Counted from the first letter of the stretch, positions 25,760 through 39,606 are shown. The stretch: 64,000 nt of DNA from Sedimentitalea arenosa (GCF_016428585.1 NZ_JAELVR010000011.1:124001-188000), one strand, 5' to 3'. The notes: generated from the sequence alone by a model not told the origin. A program made the numbers and translations.

Positions 25760-27486
25760 AGGAAGACGCTGGCCACGCGTCTGAGCGGCGCTGGCATCGG
25801 GGATTGCGGGCGCGCCTGGCCATGTTGTTGGCGCTGGCCTTGCTGCCGATTGGACTGATCGCCATCAACCAGACCAACCTGCTGAGCTCACAGGCCCGGG
25901 AGAATGCCGAATTGGCGCTGCTGGCCCTGACCGAGAAAGCCGCGAGCCAGGAACGCCAGGTCATCCAGCGCGGGATCGGCATTGCCGATGCGATCGCGGC
26001 GCTTGCCCTGCGCCTGTCGCAGGACACCGAGAACTGCCAAACATATCTCAAGGCGCTGGTGGACAGCTATCCGCGGTTCAGTTTCCTGGCGATCGTGCCG
26101 AAGGATGGTCGGATCACCTGTGCATCGGACGGAAACTCGCATGATGTTTCCCAAAGCGAAGGGTTCTTGGACCATATCGGCGACACCAGCGCGACCATAT
26201 CAGTCAATTCGAACGCCCCGATCAGCGGAACCTCGGTCGTTGTCATGCGCCAACCGTTTCTGGAAAAGGATGCGATCGCGGGCTATGCGCTCGTGTCGAT
26301 CCCTCACGCCAACCTCGCGTCCACCGTGGCGGATCGTCCGACGGAGGCGCTTCAGGAAATCATCACCTTCGACGCCGATGGCGAAGTGCTGACCACGACC
26401 GGTGACTTCGAAACGGTCGCGGACAGGCTGCCGTCAAGCCAGATCCTCGGGGAATTCGGCTCGGAAGCGACGCGGGCCTTCATCGATACCGACCGGTCGG
26501 GACGCAGGAAGGTCTTTGCCGTGGTGCCGATCGAACAGCGCCGGATCTACACGATGGGCGTGTGGGAACCCGATTCGCCCTACACGAGCATTCTGAAGGC
26601 GCGAGTTCCGCCGGTCCTGTTTCCCGGCCTGATGTGGTTGATCAGCCTCGGCGTCGCGCTGTTCGCGGTCCATACGCTCGTGATCCGGCATGTGAACAGG
26701 CTGGGCCGCGAAATGGCGCGTTTTGCGAGCCGTCGTGAACTGCCCTCCTTCGCGGGGGCGGCGGAACTGCCGAGCGAACTGCAGGCCTTGGAAACGCGGT
26801 TTGCCAGCATGGCGGATGCGATCCTGCGCGACGAGGCCGATCTTGAAAACGCGCTGCGTGAAAAGAACGTGCTGATCCGCGAGGTGCATCACCGGGTCAA
26901 GAACAACCTCCAACTGATCTCGTCGATCATCAACATGCAGATCCGCAAGGCGGACCACGACGAGACACGCGAGGGCCTGCGCCGTATCCAGGACCGGGTG
27001 CTGAGCCTCGCGACGATTCACCGCGACCTCTACCAGACCAGCATTGGTGGCCGGGTCGATGTCGGCGCGCTGATCGAAGAGATCGTCGGGCATGCCGCCG
27101 ATGTCGGCAACGACAAGGGTGACGGTGTCGAAGTCACGACCGATATCGAACGGATCATGCTGTATCCCGACCAGGCCGTGCCCTTGTCGCTTCTGGCCTC
27201 GGAAGCGGCGACAAACGCGATGAAGTATGCCGGCACCGACGACGGTACGCGCACCAGGATCGACGTCGAGTTGAAGAAAACTTCGGACACCACTGTCCGC
27301 TTCGTTTTCGCCAACAGCATGGGCGACGTCGATGACAGTGACGGAACGGGGCTCGGCACCCAGCTGATCAATGCCTTCTCGATCCAGCTGGGCGCGACCA
27401 CCGACGTGCAGCAGACCGACGACCGCTACGTTCTGACCGTGAGCTTCGACATCGCAGCCTTTTCCGAAGAATCCGATACGGCCTGA
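25756..27486 (+). CDS. HisKA_2 sensor histidine kinase of the stress module
   Basis: A 576-residue membrane kinase. TM1 lies at about residues 18-37, a periplasmic sensor region of about 250 residues follows, then TM2 at about 288-309, a HAMP-like linker and a HisKA_2 dimerisation domain with REVHHRVKNNLQLISSIIN (phospho-His near 379). A HATPase domain follows (ASEAATNAMKYAG, GTGLGTQLINAF). HRVKNN-type kinases are the ones that phosphorylate PhyR in many species. The GTG start overlaps the ecfG stop, placing it in the nepR-ecfG operon. The signal sensed is unknown. Confidence 0.92.
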   Translation: MKEDAGHASERRWHRGLRARLAMLLALALLPIGLIAINQTNLLSSQARENAELALLALTEKAASQERQVIQRGIGIADAIAALALRLSQDTENCQTYLKALVDSYPRFSFLAIVPKDGRITCASDGNSHDVSQSEGFLDHIGDTSATISVNSNAPISGTSVVVMRQPFLEKDAIAGYALVSIPHANLASTVADRPTEALQEIITFDADGEVLTTTGDFETVADRLPSSQILGEFGSEATRAFIDTDRSGRRKVFAVVPIEQRRIYTMGVWEPDSPYTSILKARVPPVLFPGLMWLISLGVALFAVHTLVIRHVNRLGREMARFASRRELPSFAGAAELPSELQALETRFASMADAILRDEADLENALREKNVLIREVHHRVKNNLQLISSIINMQIRKADHDETREGLRRIQDRVLSLATIHRDLYQTSIGGRVDVGALIEEIVGHAADVGNDKGDGVEVTTDIERIMLYPDQAVPLSLLASEAATNAMKYAGTDDGTRTRIDVELKKTSDTTVRFVFANSMGDVDDSDGTGLGTQLINAFSIQLGATTDVQQTDDRYVLTVSFDIAAFSEESDTA

Positions 27487-27496
27487 GTCGTCGCTC

Positions 27497-28720
27497 CTAC
27501 TGGGCGGCGAGCGGTTGGCGCGCGAGCTTGCACTGGTTCCACAACTGGCCCAGTGCCTCGACGAGCGCGTCGATATCGGCTTCGGAGTGCACCGGCGACG
27601 GCGTGATGCGCAGCCGTTCCGTGCCCTTTGGCACAGTCGGATAGTTGATCGGCTGAATATAGATGCCGAACGCGTCAAGCAGCAGGTCGGAGATGTACTT
27701 GCATTTCATCGGATCGCCCACGATCACCGGGATGATATGGCTCGGATTGTCGATATGCGGGATACCCGCCGCGTCCAGCCGCGCGCGCAGCCGGGCGACG
27801 TTCGCGTGCTGCCCGCGTCGTTCCTCGTCGCTGGACTTGAGATGTCGGACCGAGGCCGCGGCCCCTGCGGCCACGGCGGGCGGCAGGGCGGTGGTGAAGA
27901 TGAAGCCGCTGGCAAAGCTGCGCACGAAATCACAGAGCGCGGCCGACGCGGCGATATAGCCCCCGACGACACCAAATGCCTTGCCCAGCGTGCCTTCGAT
28001 GACGGTCAGCCGGTGCATCAGCCCCTCGCGTTCAGCGATGCCGCCGCCGCGCGGCCCATACATGCCGACGGCATGCACCTCGTCCAGATAGGTCATGGCG
28101 CCGAACCGGTCGGCAAGGTCGCAGATTTCCTTGATCGGTGCGATATCGCCATCCATCGAATAGACAGACTCAAAAGCGATCAGTTTGGGCGCATTTGCGG
28201 GCGCGGCGGCCAGTTTCGCTTCGAGATCGGCGAGGTCGTTGTGCTTCCAGATCACCTTCTGCGCGCGCGAGTGGCGAATGCCCTCGATCATGCTCGCATG
28301 GTTCAGGCTGTCTGAGAACACGATGCAGCCCGGAATCTCGGACGCAAGTGTTCCCAGTGCGGCCCAGTTCGAGACATAGCCCGAGGTGAAGAGCAGCGCC
28401 GCTTCCTTGCCGTGAAGATCGGCCAGTTCCCGTTCCAGCAGAACGTGGTGGTGAGTCGTGCCCGAGATGTTTCGGGTGCCGCCCGCGCCGGCGCCGCAGG
28501 TATCGAGCGCCTCATGCATGGCGGTCAGCACGCTGGGATGCTGCCCCATGCCGAGATAGTCGTTCGAGCACCAGACCGTAACCTCGCCGGTCTGCGCGCC
28601 CGTGAAGCGCGTGGCCTGCGGGAAGGCCCCGCGTCGGCGCATCAGGTCGGTGAAAACGCGATAGTTGCCCTCGTCCTTGAGGCCTTGCAGGCGATCCTGG
28701 AAATAGCGTTCATGTGCCAT
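27497..28720 (-). CDS. hemA: 5-aminolevulinate synthase
   Basis: Condenses glycine and succinyl-CoA to 5-aminolevulinate, the C4 route to tetrapyrroles in alphaproteobacteria. The 407-residue PLP enzyme has the Schiff-base lysine in [15 protein letters not shown], the DEVHAVG motif for PLP, and the [17 protein letters not shown] glycine loop. It converges with the stress kinase gene and is divergent from the Fnr-type regulator. A perfect Fnr-type box lies about 58 bases upstream of its start, so heme supply may be raised during denitrifying growth. Confidence 0.96.
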   Translation of the reverse strand: MAHERYFQDRLQGLKDEGNYRVFTDLMRRRGAFPQATRFTGAQTGEVTVWCSNDYLGMGQHPSVLTAMHEALDTCGAGAGGTRNISGTTHHHVLLERELADLHGKEAALLFTSGYVSNWAALGTLASEIPGCIVFSDSLNHASMIEGIRHSRAQKVIWKHNDLADLEAKLAAAPANAPKLIAFESVYSMDGDIAPIKEICDLADRFGAMTYLDEVHAVGMYGPRGGGIAEREGLMHRLTVIEGTLGKAFGVVGGYIAASAALCDFVRSFASGFIFTTALPPAVAAGAAASVRHLKSSDEERRGQHANVARLRARLDAAGIPHIDNPSHIIPVIVGDPMKCKYISDLLLDAFGIYIQPINYPTVPKGTERLRITPSPVHSEADIDALVEALGQLWNQCKLARQPLAAQ

Positions 28721-28777
28721 CGGCAGCCCCTCTCATCCGGTTGCCCAAAACCTAGCCTAGGGCCACGCTTGGCTGCC

Positions 28778-28791
28778 TTGACAATGGTCAA
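28778..28791. promoter_or_regulatory. Fnr/Dnr-type box between hemA and regulator gene
   Basis: TTGAC-AATG-GTCAA is a perfect 14-base dyad matching the TTGAC/T-N4-A/GTCAA class bound by Fnr, Dnr and NnrR proteins. It lies 58 bases from the hemA start and 130 from the regulator start. Confidence 0.75.
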
Positions 28792-28920
28792 GATGGACGC
28801 CGCCTGTCCCCCGCGTCAGACAGTGACAGCGACCGTTACGCTTCAGGTTGCCAATCCGAAGCCAGGGCAACATAAAGAGATCGCCGGATTCCCTACCTAT
28901 CGCATGAATTGACGGGACAG

Positions 28921-29628
28921 ATGATGACCGAACGCAACGCGGATATCGCCCGAGGATCGCTGCTGCTGAAAAGCATGCCCGAAGAAATCAGCGACGCGCT
29001 CCTGAAGGGCGCGACGACCCGAACGGCGGGGCGCGGAGAAACCCTGTTCCTGCAGGGCGAGACTGCGCACGTGATCCATGTGGTTCTCGACGGGTGGGTC
29101 AAGCTCTACCGCATTTCGCCCAACGGAAACGAGGCCATCGTCAACGTGTTCACGCGCGGCAGCAGCTTCGGTGAAGCGGTCGCGTTCCGCCATGGGGAAT
29201 ACCCGGTGTCCGCCGAGGCGGTCACCGATTGCACGCTGCTTCAGATCTCGGCCGCCTCCTTCATCACGATGATGAAGGAGCGGCCGGAAATCTGCGTGTC
29301 GGTCCTGTCGGCGACCTTCCAGCACCTCCATGCGCTGGTCGCGCAGATCGAACAGATCAAGGCGCAGACCGGGGCGCAACGGGTGGCCGAATTCCTGCTG
29401 GACCTGTGCAATCAGGAGAGCGGCAGCTGCGTCGTCACCCTGCCCTATGACAAGGTGCTGATCGCCGGCCGCCTCGGCATGAAACCCGAAAGCCTGTCAC
29501 GGGCGTTTTCCAAGCTGCGCCCGCAAGGGGTGCGCATCGCCAAGAACCACGCCGCCATAGAGGATATCGAACTTTTGCGCGACTACGCAGACGAGGATCC
29601 GGCCTCTGCCTGGAACAAGGCCCTATGA
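28921..29628 (+). CDS. Crp/Fnr-family regulator, Dnr/NnrR-like
   Basis: A 235-residue transcription factor with an N-terminal cyclic-nucleotide-like beta roll (RGETLFLQGETAHVIHVVLDG, VNVFTRGSSFGEAVAF) and a C-terminal helix-turn-helix. The recognition helix KPESLSRAFSKL carries the E-x2-S-R pattern that reads TTGA half sites. The N-terminal cysteine cluster of oxygen-sensing Fnr is absent, which points to the Dnr/NnrR (NO-sensing) or FixK type. Its position beside hemA and norCBQDEF supports control of denitrification. The ATG at 28924 is an alternative start. A DUF4202 gene is coupled downstream. Confidence 0.85.
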   Translation: MMTERNADIARGSLLLKSMPEEISDALLKGATTRTAGRGETLFLQGETAHVIHVVLDGWVKLYRISPNGNEAIVNVFTRGSSFGEAVAFRHGEYPVSAEAVTDCTLLQISAASFITMMKERPEICVSVLSATFQHLHALVAQIEQIKAQTGAQRVAEFLLDLCNQESGSCVVTLPYDKVLIAGRLGMKPESLSRAFSKLRPQGVRIAKNHAAIEDIELLRDYADEDPASAWNKAL

Positions 29629-30185
29629 GCGATCTTTCCAAAGCCCTCGCCGCGATCGACGCGGCCAATGCTCACGATCCGGACACATCGGAAGGCGCGC
29701 CCGCGGCGCAGCTTTACGGTCAGCGCATGAGCGCGGAACTGACGCGGCTGTTCGCCGACGCCTCCGAACCGCTGCAGATCGCGGCCCGGGGGCAGCATAT
29801 CGAACGCTGGGTGCTCAAGCGCGCCGACTATCCGCAGGGGCGCGAGGGCTACCTGACATGGCGGCGCGACCTCGCGCGCCATCACGCCAACCGGGTCGGC
29901 GAGATCATGCGCGAGGCGGGCTATGACGAGGCCGACGCCGAGGCCGCAGGCAAGATGATCCGCAAGGAAGGCATCAAGCGCGACGTCGAGGTGCAGGCAC
30001 TGGAGGACGTGATCTGTTTCGTCTTCCTCAAGTGGTACTTCGCGCCGTTTTCCACCACCCAAGATCCGGACAAGATGCAGCGCATTGTTGAAAAGACCGC
30101 GCGCAAGATGTCTGCAGAGGGCCGTGCCCGCGTGCTGGACGAATTCGAGCTGCCGGACTCGCTCGCGGCAGCCTTCAGAGCATGA
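29625..30185 (+). CDS. DUF4202 protein coupled to the regulator
   Basis: A 186-residue soluble protein of the DUF4202 family. Conserved-looking segments are ARGQHIERWVLKRADYPQG, YLTWRRDLARHHANRVGEIM and QALEDVICFVFLKWYFAPF. The spaced histidines and acidic residues resemble an HD-like helical metal site, but this is only a suggestion. The start overlaps the regulator stop (ATGA). Its 3' end overlaps the convergent norF by 11 bases. Function unknown. Confidence 0.82.
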   Translation: MSDLSKALAAIDAANAHDPDTSEGAPAAQLYGQRMSAELTRLFADASEPLQIAARGQHIERWVLKRADYPQGREGYLTWRRDLARHHANRVGEIMREAGYDEADAEAAGKMIRKEGIKRDVEVQALEDVICFVFLKWYFAPFSTTQDPDKMQRIVEKTARKMSAEGRARVLDEFELPDSLAAAFRA

Positions 30186-30444
30186 GCGGGATCAGGTAGA
30201 GCCCCAGCAGAAGCGCACAGAACAGCGCCAGCGAAATGCCGAAGCCCCGCGCCCAGAACGGCGCATTGACCAAACCCAAGTACCGCCCGAGGATGACACG
30301 CGCCTTCAGCCAGGCGAGCGTCAAAATCATGGCCCCGGCGAACGGTTGCACCGTCGTCGGAACCGGGAAGACGGAAATCAGAGTCGATGCGAAGCTGAAG
30401 ACCAGCAAGGCCAACCAGGCGGTGATCAGGGCGTGGCGTGTCAT
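30175..30444 (-). CDS. norF: NorF, small membrane subunit-like protein
   Basis: An 89-residue protein with three predicted membrane helices (ALITAWLALLVFSFASTLISV, FAGAMILTLAWLKARVILG, GFGISLALFCALLLGLYLI). It resembles prokaryotic cytochrome oxidase subunit IV-like proteins. It is the last gene of norCBQDEF and overlaps norE by four bases. NorF is not part of purified NorCB but supports full NO reductase activity in Paracoccus. Confidence 0.85.
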   Translation of the reverse strand: MTRHALITAWLALLVFSFASTLISVFPVPTTVQPFAGAMILTLAWLKARVILGRYLGLVNAPFWARGFGISLALFCALLLGLYLIPLML

Positions 30445-30989
30445 GTCAGAAGATAGATCACCGGAAAAAGCAGAACCCAGACCAGGTCGACCATGTGCCA
30501 GAAGGCTGCGCCGACCTCGATGTTGCGGGGCGCGTCCCGCCAGGCGACCAGCAACAGAATGACGATGCCCGCCACGACGTGGGCGGCATGAAAGCCGGTC
30601 AGAAGGTAGTAGAACGTAAAGAACGGGTGACTGTCCCAGCCGATCCCCAGCGCCGACTTGTCGGCATACTCCTGCCCCTTCACGATCAGGAACACGACCC
30701 CCAGCACCGCCGCAACCGCCAGCGCGTACCGCGCCTGCATCCGCCGGCCGGCCTCACGCAGGGACAAGGCCAGCGCGGCGAGAAACCCGCTGGTCACCAG
30801 AACCACCGTGTTCAGACCGGCGGCCGTGCGATTCAGGGCCGATTGCGCCTCGGCAAAGCCTGCAGGATCGGTCGCGCGCACTGCCAGAAAAGCGGCCAGG
30901 CCAGCGCCGAAGACCAGCAACTCGCTGACGATCAGAACCCACATCATCAGATCGCCGGGCAGCTCGTCCAGCACGTTTTCGTCGCTCAT
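30441..30989 (-). CDS. norE: NorE, cytochrome oxidase subunit III-like protein
   Basis: A 182-residue membrane protein with about five helices and the heme-copper oxidase subunit III fold (MMWVLIVSELLVFGAGLAAF at the N-terminus, GFHAAHVVAGIVILLLVAW, and AAFWHMVDLVWVLLFPVIYL at the end). In NO reductase operons this protein aids activity or assembly without being a core subunit. It overlaps norD and norF by four bases each. Confidence 0.92.
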   Translation of the reverse strand: MSDENVLDELPGDLMMWVLIVSELLVFGAGLAAFLAVRATDPAGFAEAQSALNRTAAGLNTVVLVTSGFLAALALSLREAGRRMQARYALAVAAVLGVVFLIVKGQEYADKSALGIGWDSHPFFTFYYLLTGFHAAHVVAGIVILLLVAWRDAPRNIEVGAAFWHMVDLVWVLLFPVIYLLT

Positions 30990-32917
30990 GCCCCGACCAG
31001 TTCGCGATAAATCTGGGGCAGCGCTTCGGTCAGCTTGTCCGGGTGCGGGATGACGTGGAACCCGCCACGCCCGAACAGGCGCGGGAACCAGGTCTTGGCC
31101 TGCTTGTCGATGGTCACGCCAAAGACCGAATGTCCCGCGCGGCGGGCTTCGCGGACGGCCATCGCCGTGTCCTCGATGCCGTGCCGACCTTCATAGTGGT
31201 CTAGGTCGTTGGGCTTGCCATCGGTGATGACCAGCAGTAGACGCCGTTTCTTGCCCTGCCGCGCCAGATCGACCGAAGCATGCCGGATCGCGGCCCCGAG
31301 ACGTGTATAGAAGCCGGGGCGCAAGGCACCGATCCGCTCTTCGATCCGCTCCGACATCGGCTCGCCGAATGCCTTGCATTGCTGGATGTAGACGCGGTTG
31401 CGCTTGAGCGACGAAAATGCGTGGATCGCGAAATCATCGCCGCAGGCATCGAGCCCCCAGGAGAGCGCAGCGAGCGCCTCGCGCTCGATATCGATGACCG
31501 CGCGGCCCGAAACGGCGCTTTCGGTGGAGCGCGACACGTCCAGCAGGATCGAAACGGCGAGGTCGCGCGCCTGCGGCAGCGATTGCCGCCAGATCCGGTT
31601 ACTGCCCGCGCCATTTGCGAGGATATCGACCCGCGCGCGCACGACCGCTTCCATGTCCAGCTCATCCCCGTCGAGACAACCGGGCACGAAGACGCGGCCG
31701 GGACGCAAAGCCTCGAACTGACGTTTGACATGGTTGATGCGGCGCATGGCGCGCGGGTCCTCGCGAAACGAGGGGACGCAATCTCCCGTTTCGGCGATGC
31801 TGTGCAGGACGCGCACGTGGTCGGGCAGATAGGCGCCCGAACGCGCGTCCCATTCGGGATAGGTATGTTGGCCTGCCAATCGTTCGAGGTCGACATCCTC
31901 GGGCGCGAGGTCAAGGTGCAACTTGAGCCGCGTGGCCGGGGCCTTGGATATCTGCCCCAGCCCGATCTCGTCCTGGTCGTCGGCGGCCTTCTTGGCATTG
32001 TCCGGGTCGTCATCATCGACCCGGCGGTTGAGGTTCAGGAACTCGGCCCAGCTGAGAATCGCCTCGAACTTGTGCAGGATCAGGCTGTCGGCACGTTCGG
32101 CCTGGTCGGCCTGCCGCCGCTTGGCGCGGTGGGTGCCTTCGCTGCCTTCCTCGGGCGGGCCGTCAGTGTCGCGACTCTCGACCGTATCGGACGCGCTGAA
32201 ACTGAGCTCGCGCAAATCGGGCCAGATCGGCACGGGCACGAAAGGTTGGTAGCCGCGCGGCGCGTCGAACTCTGCCGGATCTGCGGTGAAGAGCCGGTCG
32301 GCAAGCGGCGAAAGCGGCGCGGTGTCGCCGAGCGCATGGCGCAGCAACGCTTCGACCGCTGCCTCGACGGGCGGCAGCTTGGCGGTGCGGCGCTGGTGCA
32401 GCGTCGCAGCGCACAGGGTTTCATACAGACCACGCAGCCCGGGCGCGTCGGCAAGAACGTCGTCCGCCATTATGCGCGCGGCCGAAATTGCGCACATGTC
32501 CGCGCGCAGCGGATCGTCCTGCACCTGATAGGCTCCCGCGTGCGCGGCGGCAGCGGTCAGCCAGAGGTAGAGCGCGCCATTGGCTTCGCGGGTGGGGAAA
32601 ACCGCCAGCCGCTCGGGCAGGCGCAGCACCTCGCCATCGAAACTGGCGCGCGGCAGGATGTCCGCCTCGGCCCCCAGACGACGCAGGAAGCTCAGTCGGT
32701 GACGGCTGACTTCGGCACTGACGGGGCGCAGTTCAACCGACTGCGCGCCTCCCAGGCCGCGAAAGAAAACGGCCAGCCGCCCGCTGACCTCGGAGAGGTC
32801 CACGCTGGCTCCATGATGCACCTGCGGCGCATCCAGGCGGCTGGCAAAGGCGTGCCACAGTTTCCCGACTGTTTCTTCGGGTTCCCATGGCTCTATCTCG
32901 ATCCTGCCCATGGCCAT
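30986..32917 (-). CDS. norD: NorD, NO reductase activation protein with vWA domain
   Basis: A 643-residue protein with a C-terminal von Willebrand factor A domain: the MIDAS motif DVSRSTESAVSG, later TRLGAAIRHASVDLA and LLLVITDGKPNDLDHYEG. With the MoxR-type ATPase NorQ it is thought to insert or activate the non-heme iron of NorB. The N-terminal two thirds is specific to NorD. The gene starts three bases after norQ; an alternative ATG lies two codons in. Confidence 0.93.
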   Translation of the reverse strand: MAMGRIEIEPWEPEETVGKLWHAFASRLDAPQVHHGASVDLSEVSGRLAVFFRGLGGAQSVELRPVSAEVSRHRLSFLRRLGAEADILPRASFDGEVLRLPERLAVFPTREANGALYLWLTAAAAHAGAYQVQDDPLRADMCAISAARIMADDVLADAPGLRGLYETLCAATLHQRRTAKLPPVEAAVEALLRHALGDTAPLSPLADRLFTADPAEFDAPRGYQPFVPVPIWPDLRELSFSASDTVESRDTDGPPEEGSEGTHRAKRRQADQAERADSLILHKFEAILSWAEFLNLNRRVDDDDPDNAKKAADDQDEIGLGQISKAPATRLKLHLDLAPEDVDLERLAGQHTYPEWDARSGAYLPDHVRVLHSIAETGDCVPSFREDPRAMRRINHVKRQFEALRPGRVFVPGCLDGDELDMEAVVRARVDILANGAGSNRIWRQSLPQARDLAVSILLDVSRSTESAVSGRAVIDIEREALAALSWGLDACGDDFAIHAFSSLKRNRVYIQQCKAFGEPMSERIEERIGALRPGFYTRLGAAIRHASVDLARQGKKRRLLLVITDGKPNDLDHYEGRHGIEDTAMAVREARRAGHSVFGVTIDKQAKTWFPRLFGRGGFHVIPHPDKLTEALPQIYRELVGA

Positions 32918-32920
32918 GCC

Positions 32921-33742
32921 TCACCCGAAGATGGCCGTGACGAGATCCAGGAGCCCGCGTTTCACATCGGCGTCGTCCGTCAGGGGTTCGATCATCGCCG
33001 CTTCGACCGCACGGTCGATGGGCATGCCCTGCGCAATCAGCGACGCGGCATAGACGATCAGACGGGTAGAGACGCCTTCTTCCAAATCCTGACCCTTGAG
33101 CGCGCGCAGCTTTCCGGCAAGGCGCACCAGCGGTTTGACGCGGTCGGGCGACAGCCCGCTTTCGCGTGCCACGACTTCGATTTCGACCTCTGGGGTCGGG
33201 AAATCGAACTCAACGGCAAGGAAACGTTGCCGGGTCGAAGGTTTCAGGGTTTTCAGGATATTCTGGTAACCGGGGTTGTAGGACGCGACCAGCATGAAGC
33301 CGGGCGCCGCTTCCAGTTCTTCGCCGGTGCGGTCGATCGGCAGGATACGCCGGTCGTCGGTCAGCGGGTGCAGCACCACGGTCACGTCCTTGCGCGCCTC
33401 GACCACCTCGTCGAGGTAGCAGATTGCGCCCTCGCGCACCGCGCGGGTCAGCGGCCCGTCGACCCAGACGGTTTCACCGCCCTTGAGCAGGTAGCGCCCG
33501 ATCAGGTCGGCCGCCGACAGGTCGTCATGGCAAGCCACGGTGTAAAGCGGCCGGCCCAGCCTTGCGGCCATGTGCGACACGAAACGCGTCTTGCCGCACC
33601 CGGTCGGCCCCTTGAGCAGCATCGGCAGGTTGTTGGCGCTGGCGGCTTCGAACAGTGTGCATTCGTCGCCCTGCGGCAGGTAGAAGGGGGCGTCTGCCGC
33701 CCCCTCCGTTTTCGGGGTGAAGGATCCGTCCATCTCGCTCAC
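32921..33742 (-). CDS. norQ: NorQ, MoxR-type AAA+ ATPase
   Basis: A 273-residue cytoplasmic ATPase. Walker A is GPTGCGKT at residues 45-52, Walker B is [12 protein letters not shown], and sensor 1 is [10 protein letters not shown]. It couples ATP hydrolysis to maturation of NO reductase together with NorD. The start overlaps the norB stop by four bases. Confidence 0.95.
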   Translation of the reverse strand: MSEMDGSFTPKTEGAADAPFYLPQGDECTLFEAASANNLPMLLKGPTGCGKTRFVSHMAARLGRPLYTVACHDDLSAADLIGRYLLKGGETVWVDGPLTRAVREGAICYLDEVVEARKDVTVVLHPLTDDRRILPIDRTGEELEAAPGFMLVASYNPGYQNILKTLKPSTRQRFLAVEFDFPTPEVEIEVVARESGLSPDRVKPLVRLAGKLRALKGQDLEEGVSTRLIVYAASLIAQGMPIDRAVEAAMIEPLTDDADVKRGLLDLVTAIFG

Positions 33743-35103
33743 TCCGCCGCCACCGTCGCATCGGCCGAGATCACCTCACGGCGCGGCACGAAGATGGCAT
33801 AGAGGAACAGGAGCACGCCGAGCAGAACCACGATGCCCGAGCCCAGCCGCATCCAGTAGAAGATGGCGATGCTGTCCTGAACGTCCATGTAGTACTCGCC
33901 CACGACCCGCTGCATGTGCGTCTGCACGGTGCCGGCAAAGGTCAGGGTGAAGGTCATGAAGACCATGCCACCCGACATCAGCCAGAACGAGGCCATGTTC
34001 AGCACCTGGTTGTAGGGATCACGCTGCTTCAGGATCGGCATGGCATAGCTCATGATCGCGAGGTTGAGGCAGACATAAGCGCCGTAGAAGGCCAGGTGCC
34101 CGTGTGCAGCGGTGATCTGGGTGCCGTGGGTATAGTAGTTCACCCCGTGCAGCGTGTGCAGGAAGCCCCAGATGCCCGCGCCGAAGAAGGCCAGCGTGGC
34201 ACAGCCGAGCGACCACAGCAGTGCCGCCTTGTTCGGGTGATCGCGGCGGCCCTTCCAGACCATGACGAAGGCGAAGGCCATCATCGCGAAGAACGGGATC
34301 ACCTCGAGGCTCGAGAAGATCGATCCGATCCACTGCCAGTAGGCCGGCGCGCCGATCCAGTAGTAGTGGTGTCCGGTGCCCAGGATGCCCGAGAAGAGCG
34401 CCGCGGCAACGATGACATAGAGCCATTTCTCGACGATCTCGCGGTCCACCCCGGTCAGCTTGAGCATGAGGTAGGCGAGGATCGATGCCATGATCAGTTC
34501 CCAGACGCCTTCGACCCACAGGTGGATCACGTACCACCAGTACATCTTGTCGAGCGAGAGGTTCTCAGGATTGTAGAAGGCGAACAGGAAGAGCAGCGCA
34601 AGCCCCCAGAGACCCAGAAGCAGGATGTTGGTGATCGCCGTCTTCTTGCCCTTCAGAACGGTCATCGACACGTTGTAAAGGAACAACAACGCGGCGACGA
34701 CGATGCCCGCCTTGACCCATTTGGGCTGTTCGAGGAACTCGCGGCCCTCCTTGCCCAGCAGCCAGTTGCCCTCGAACAGGTTGAACAGGTAGGTGACGAC
34801 CACGCCCAGCGTGCCGACCACCAGGATGATCAGTTGCAGATAGGCGATGGTGGGCGAGTGGATCTCGCGTTCCGCCTCTTCGGGGATCAGGAAGTAGGCC
34901 GCCCCGAAGAAGCCGAGCAGCAGCCACACGACCAGACTGTTGGTGTGCAACATGCGGACGATGTTGAACGGCACCAGTTCGGACAGGGTGTTGGGCATGA
35001 CATAGATCAGCCCCGCGAGAAGGCCGCCGAGGATCTGGACCGCGAACAGTCCCAGCGCCACGGCGAAATACGCATATGCGATTTTCTGAGATTGATACTT
35101 CAT
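33739..35103 (-). CDS. norB: nitric oxide reductase catalytic subunit NorB
   Basis: Reduces two NO to N2O at a heme b3-FeB centre. The 454-residue membrane protein has 12 hydrophobic segments of the heme-copper oxidase fold and the family histidines: [33 protein letters not shown] with the glutamates near the iron, [28 protein letters not shown] and [12 protein letters not shown]. The start at 35103 follows GTGAGGACAATCAAG; a further ATG 15 bases upstream is less likely. It follows norC directly. Confidence 0.97.
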   Translation of the reverse strand: MKYQSQKIAYAYFAVALGLFAVQILGGLLAGLIYVMPNTLSELVPFNIVRMLHTNSLVVWLLLGFFGAAYFLIPEEAEREIHSPTIAYLQLIILVVGTLGVVVTYLFNLFEGNWLLGKEGREFLEQPKWVKAGIVVAALLFLYNVSMTVLKGKKTAITNILLLGLWGLALLFLFAFYNPENLSLDKMYWWYVIHLWVEGVWELIMASILAYLMLKLTGVDREIVEKWLYVIVAAALFSGILGTGHHYYWIGAPAYWQWIGSIFSSLEVIPFFAMMAFAFVMVWKGRRDHPNKAALLWSLGCATLAFFGAGIWGFLHTLHGVNYYTHGTQITAAHGHLAFYGAYVCLNLAIMSYAMPILKQRDPYNQVLNMASFWLMSGGMVFMTFTLTFAGTVQTHMQRVVGEYYMDVQDSIAIFYWMRLGSGIVVLLGVLLFLYAIFVPRREVISADATVAAE

Positions 35104-35118
35104 CTTGATTGTCCTCAC

Positions 35119-35571
35119 TCAACCCGCGTCGTTGGGCGGCCAGCCCTGCGCGTCGATGCTATCCGTCCACAGAAGGAAGTCGCTGAGCGCGCGATACTCT
35201 TCGTCGGTCAGATCGAAATAGGGCATCTGGCGGCGGCCCTCGATGCCGGTCGGCATGGCCTGCATCCACCCTTTCAGGGTCTCGAACGCGGCCTCGGGGT
35301 CGTCCTCGACCCCCATCCGGGTCATGTAGTTGGCCAGTTCCGGCGCGAAATAGGCTCCTTCGCCCAGGATGCTGTGACAGTTGATGCAGGCGTGGCGTTC
35401 CCACACGTGCTTTCCGAGGGCAACGCTTTCCGTGATGCCCTCGTGGTCGGTCGACGTGGTGACGATGTAACGGTGCGAATGAGCCGTCAGCCCCACGAAT
35501 ATGATGATAAAGAACAGTGACCCGCCGAAAAAGATGTTCCGGGCCATGCTCTTGGTCATGACTTCGCGCAT
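35119..35571 (-). CDS. norC: nitric oxide reductase cytochrome c subunit NorC
   Basis: A 150-residue membrane-anchored cytochrome c that feeds electrons to NorB. One membrane helix lies at about residues 12-30 (NIFFGGSLFFIIIFVGLTA), then the periplasmic domain with the heme c motif CINCH (62-66). The likely axial methionine is in GRRQMPYFDLT. First gene of norCBQDEF; GGAGAGCGCA is the ribosome site. Confidence 0.97.
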   Translation of the reverse strand: MREVMTKSMARNIFFGGSLFFIIIFVGLTAHSHRYIVTTSTDHEGITESVALGKHVWERHACINCHSILGEGAYFAPELANYMTRMGVEDDPEAAFETLKGWMQAMPTGIEGRRQMPYFDLTDEEYRALSDFLLWTDSIDAQGWPPNDAG

Positions 35572-35644
35572 TGCGCTCTCCTTTGCGCTGCGTTTTCGAT
35601 GCGGCCACCTTGGTCTGCGGCGGCCGTGTGATCCTTGGCTTTTG

Positions 35645-39595
<3,951 letters not shown>

Positions 39596-39606
39596 CGCGA
39601 CGCATC

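Noticed and set aside
31280-33802. 840-codon open frame opposite norD and norQ
   Set aside because: It has no recognisable domain and shadows two well-supported genes on the other strand. Several similar long antisense frames (for example 14053-16026 and 12597-14318) were dropped for the same reason.
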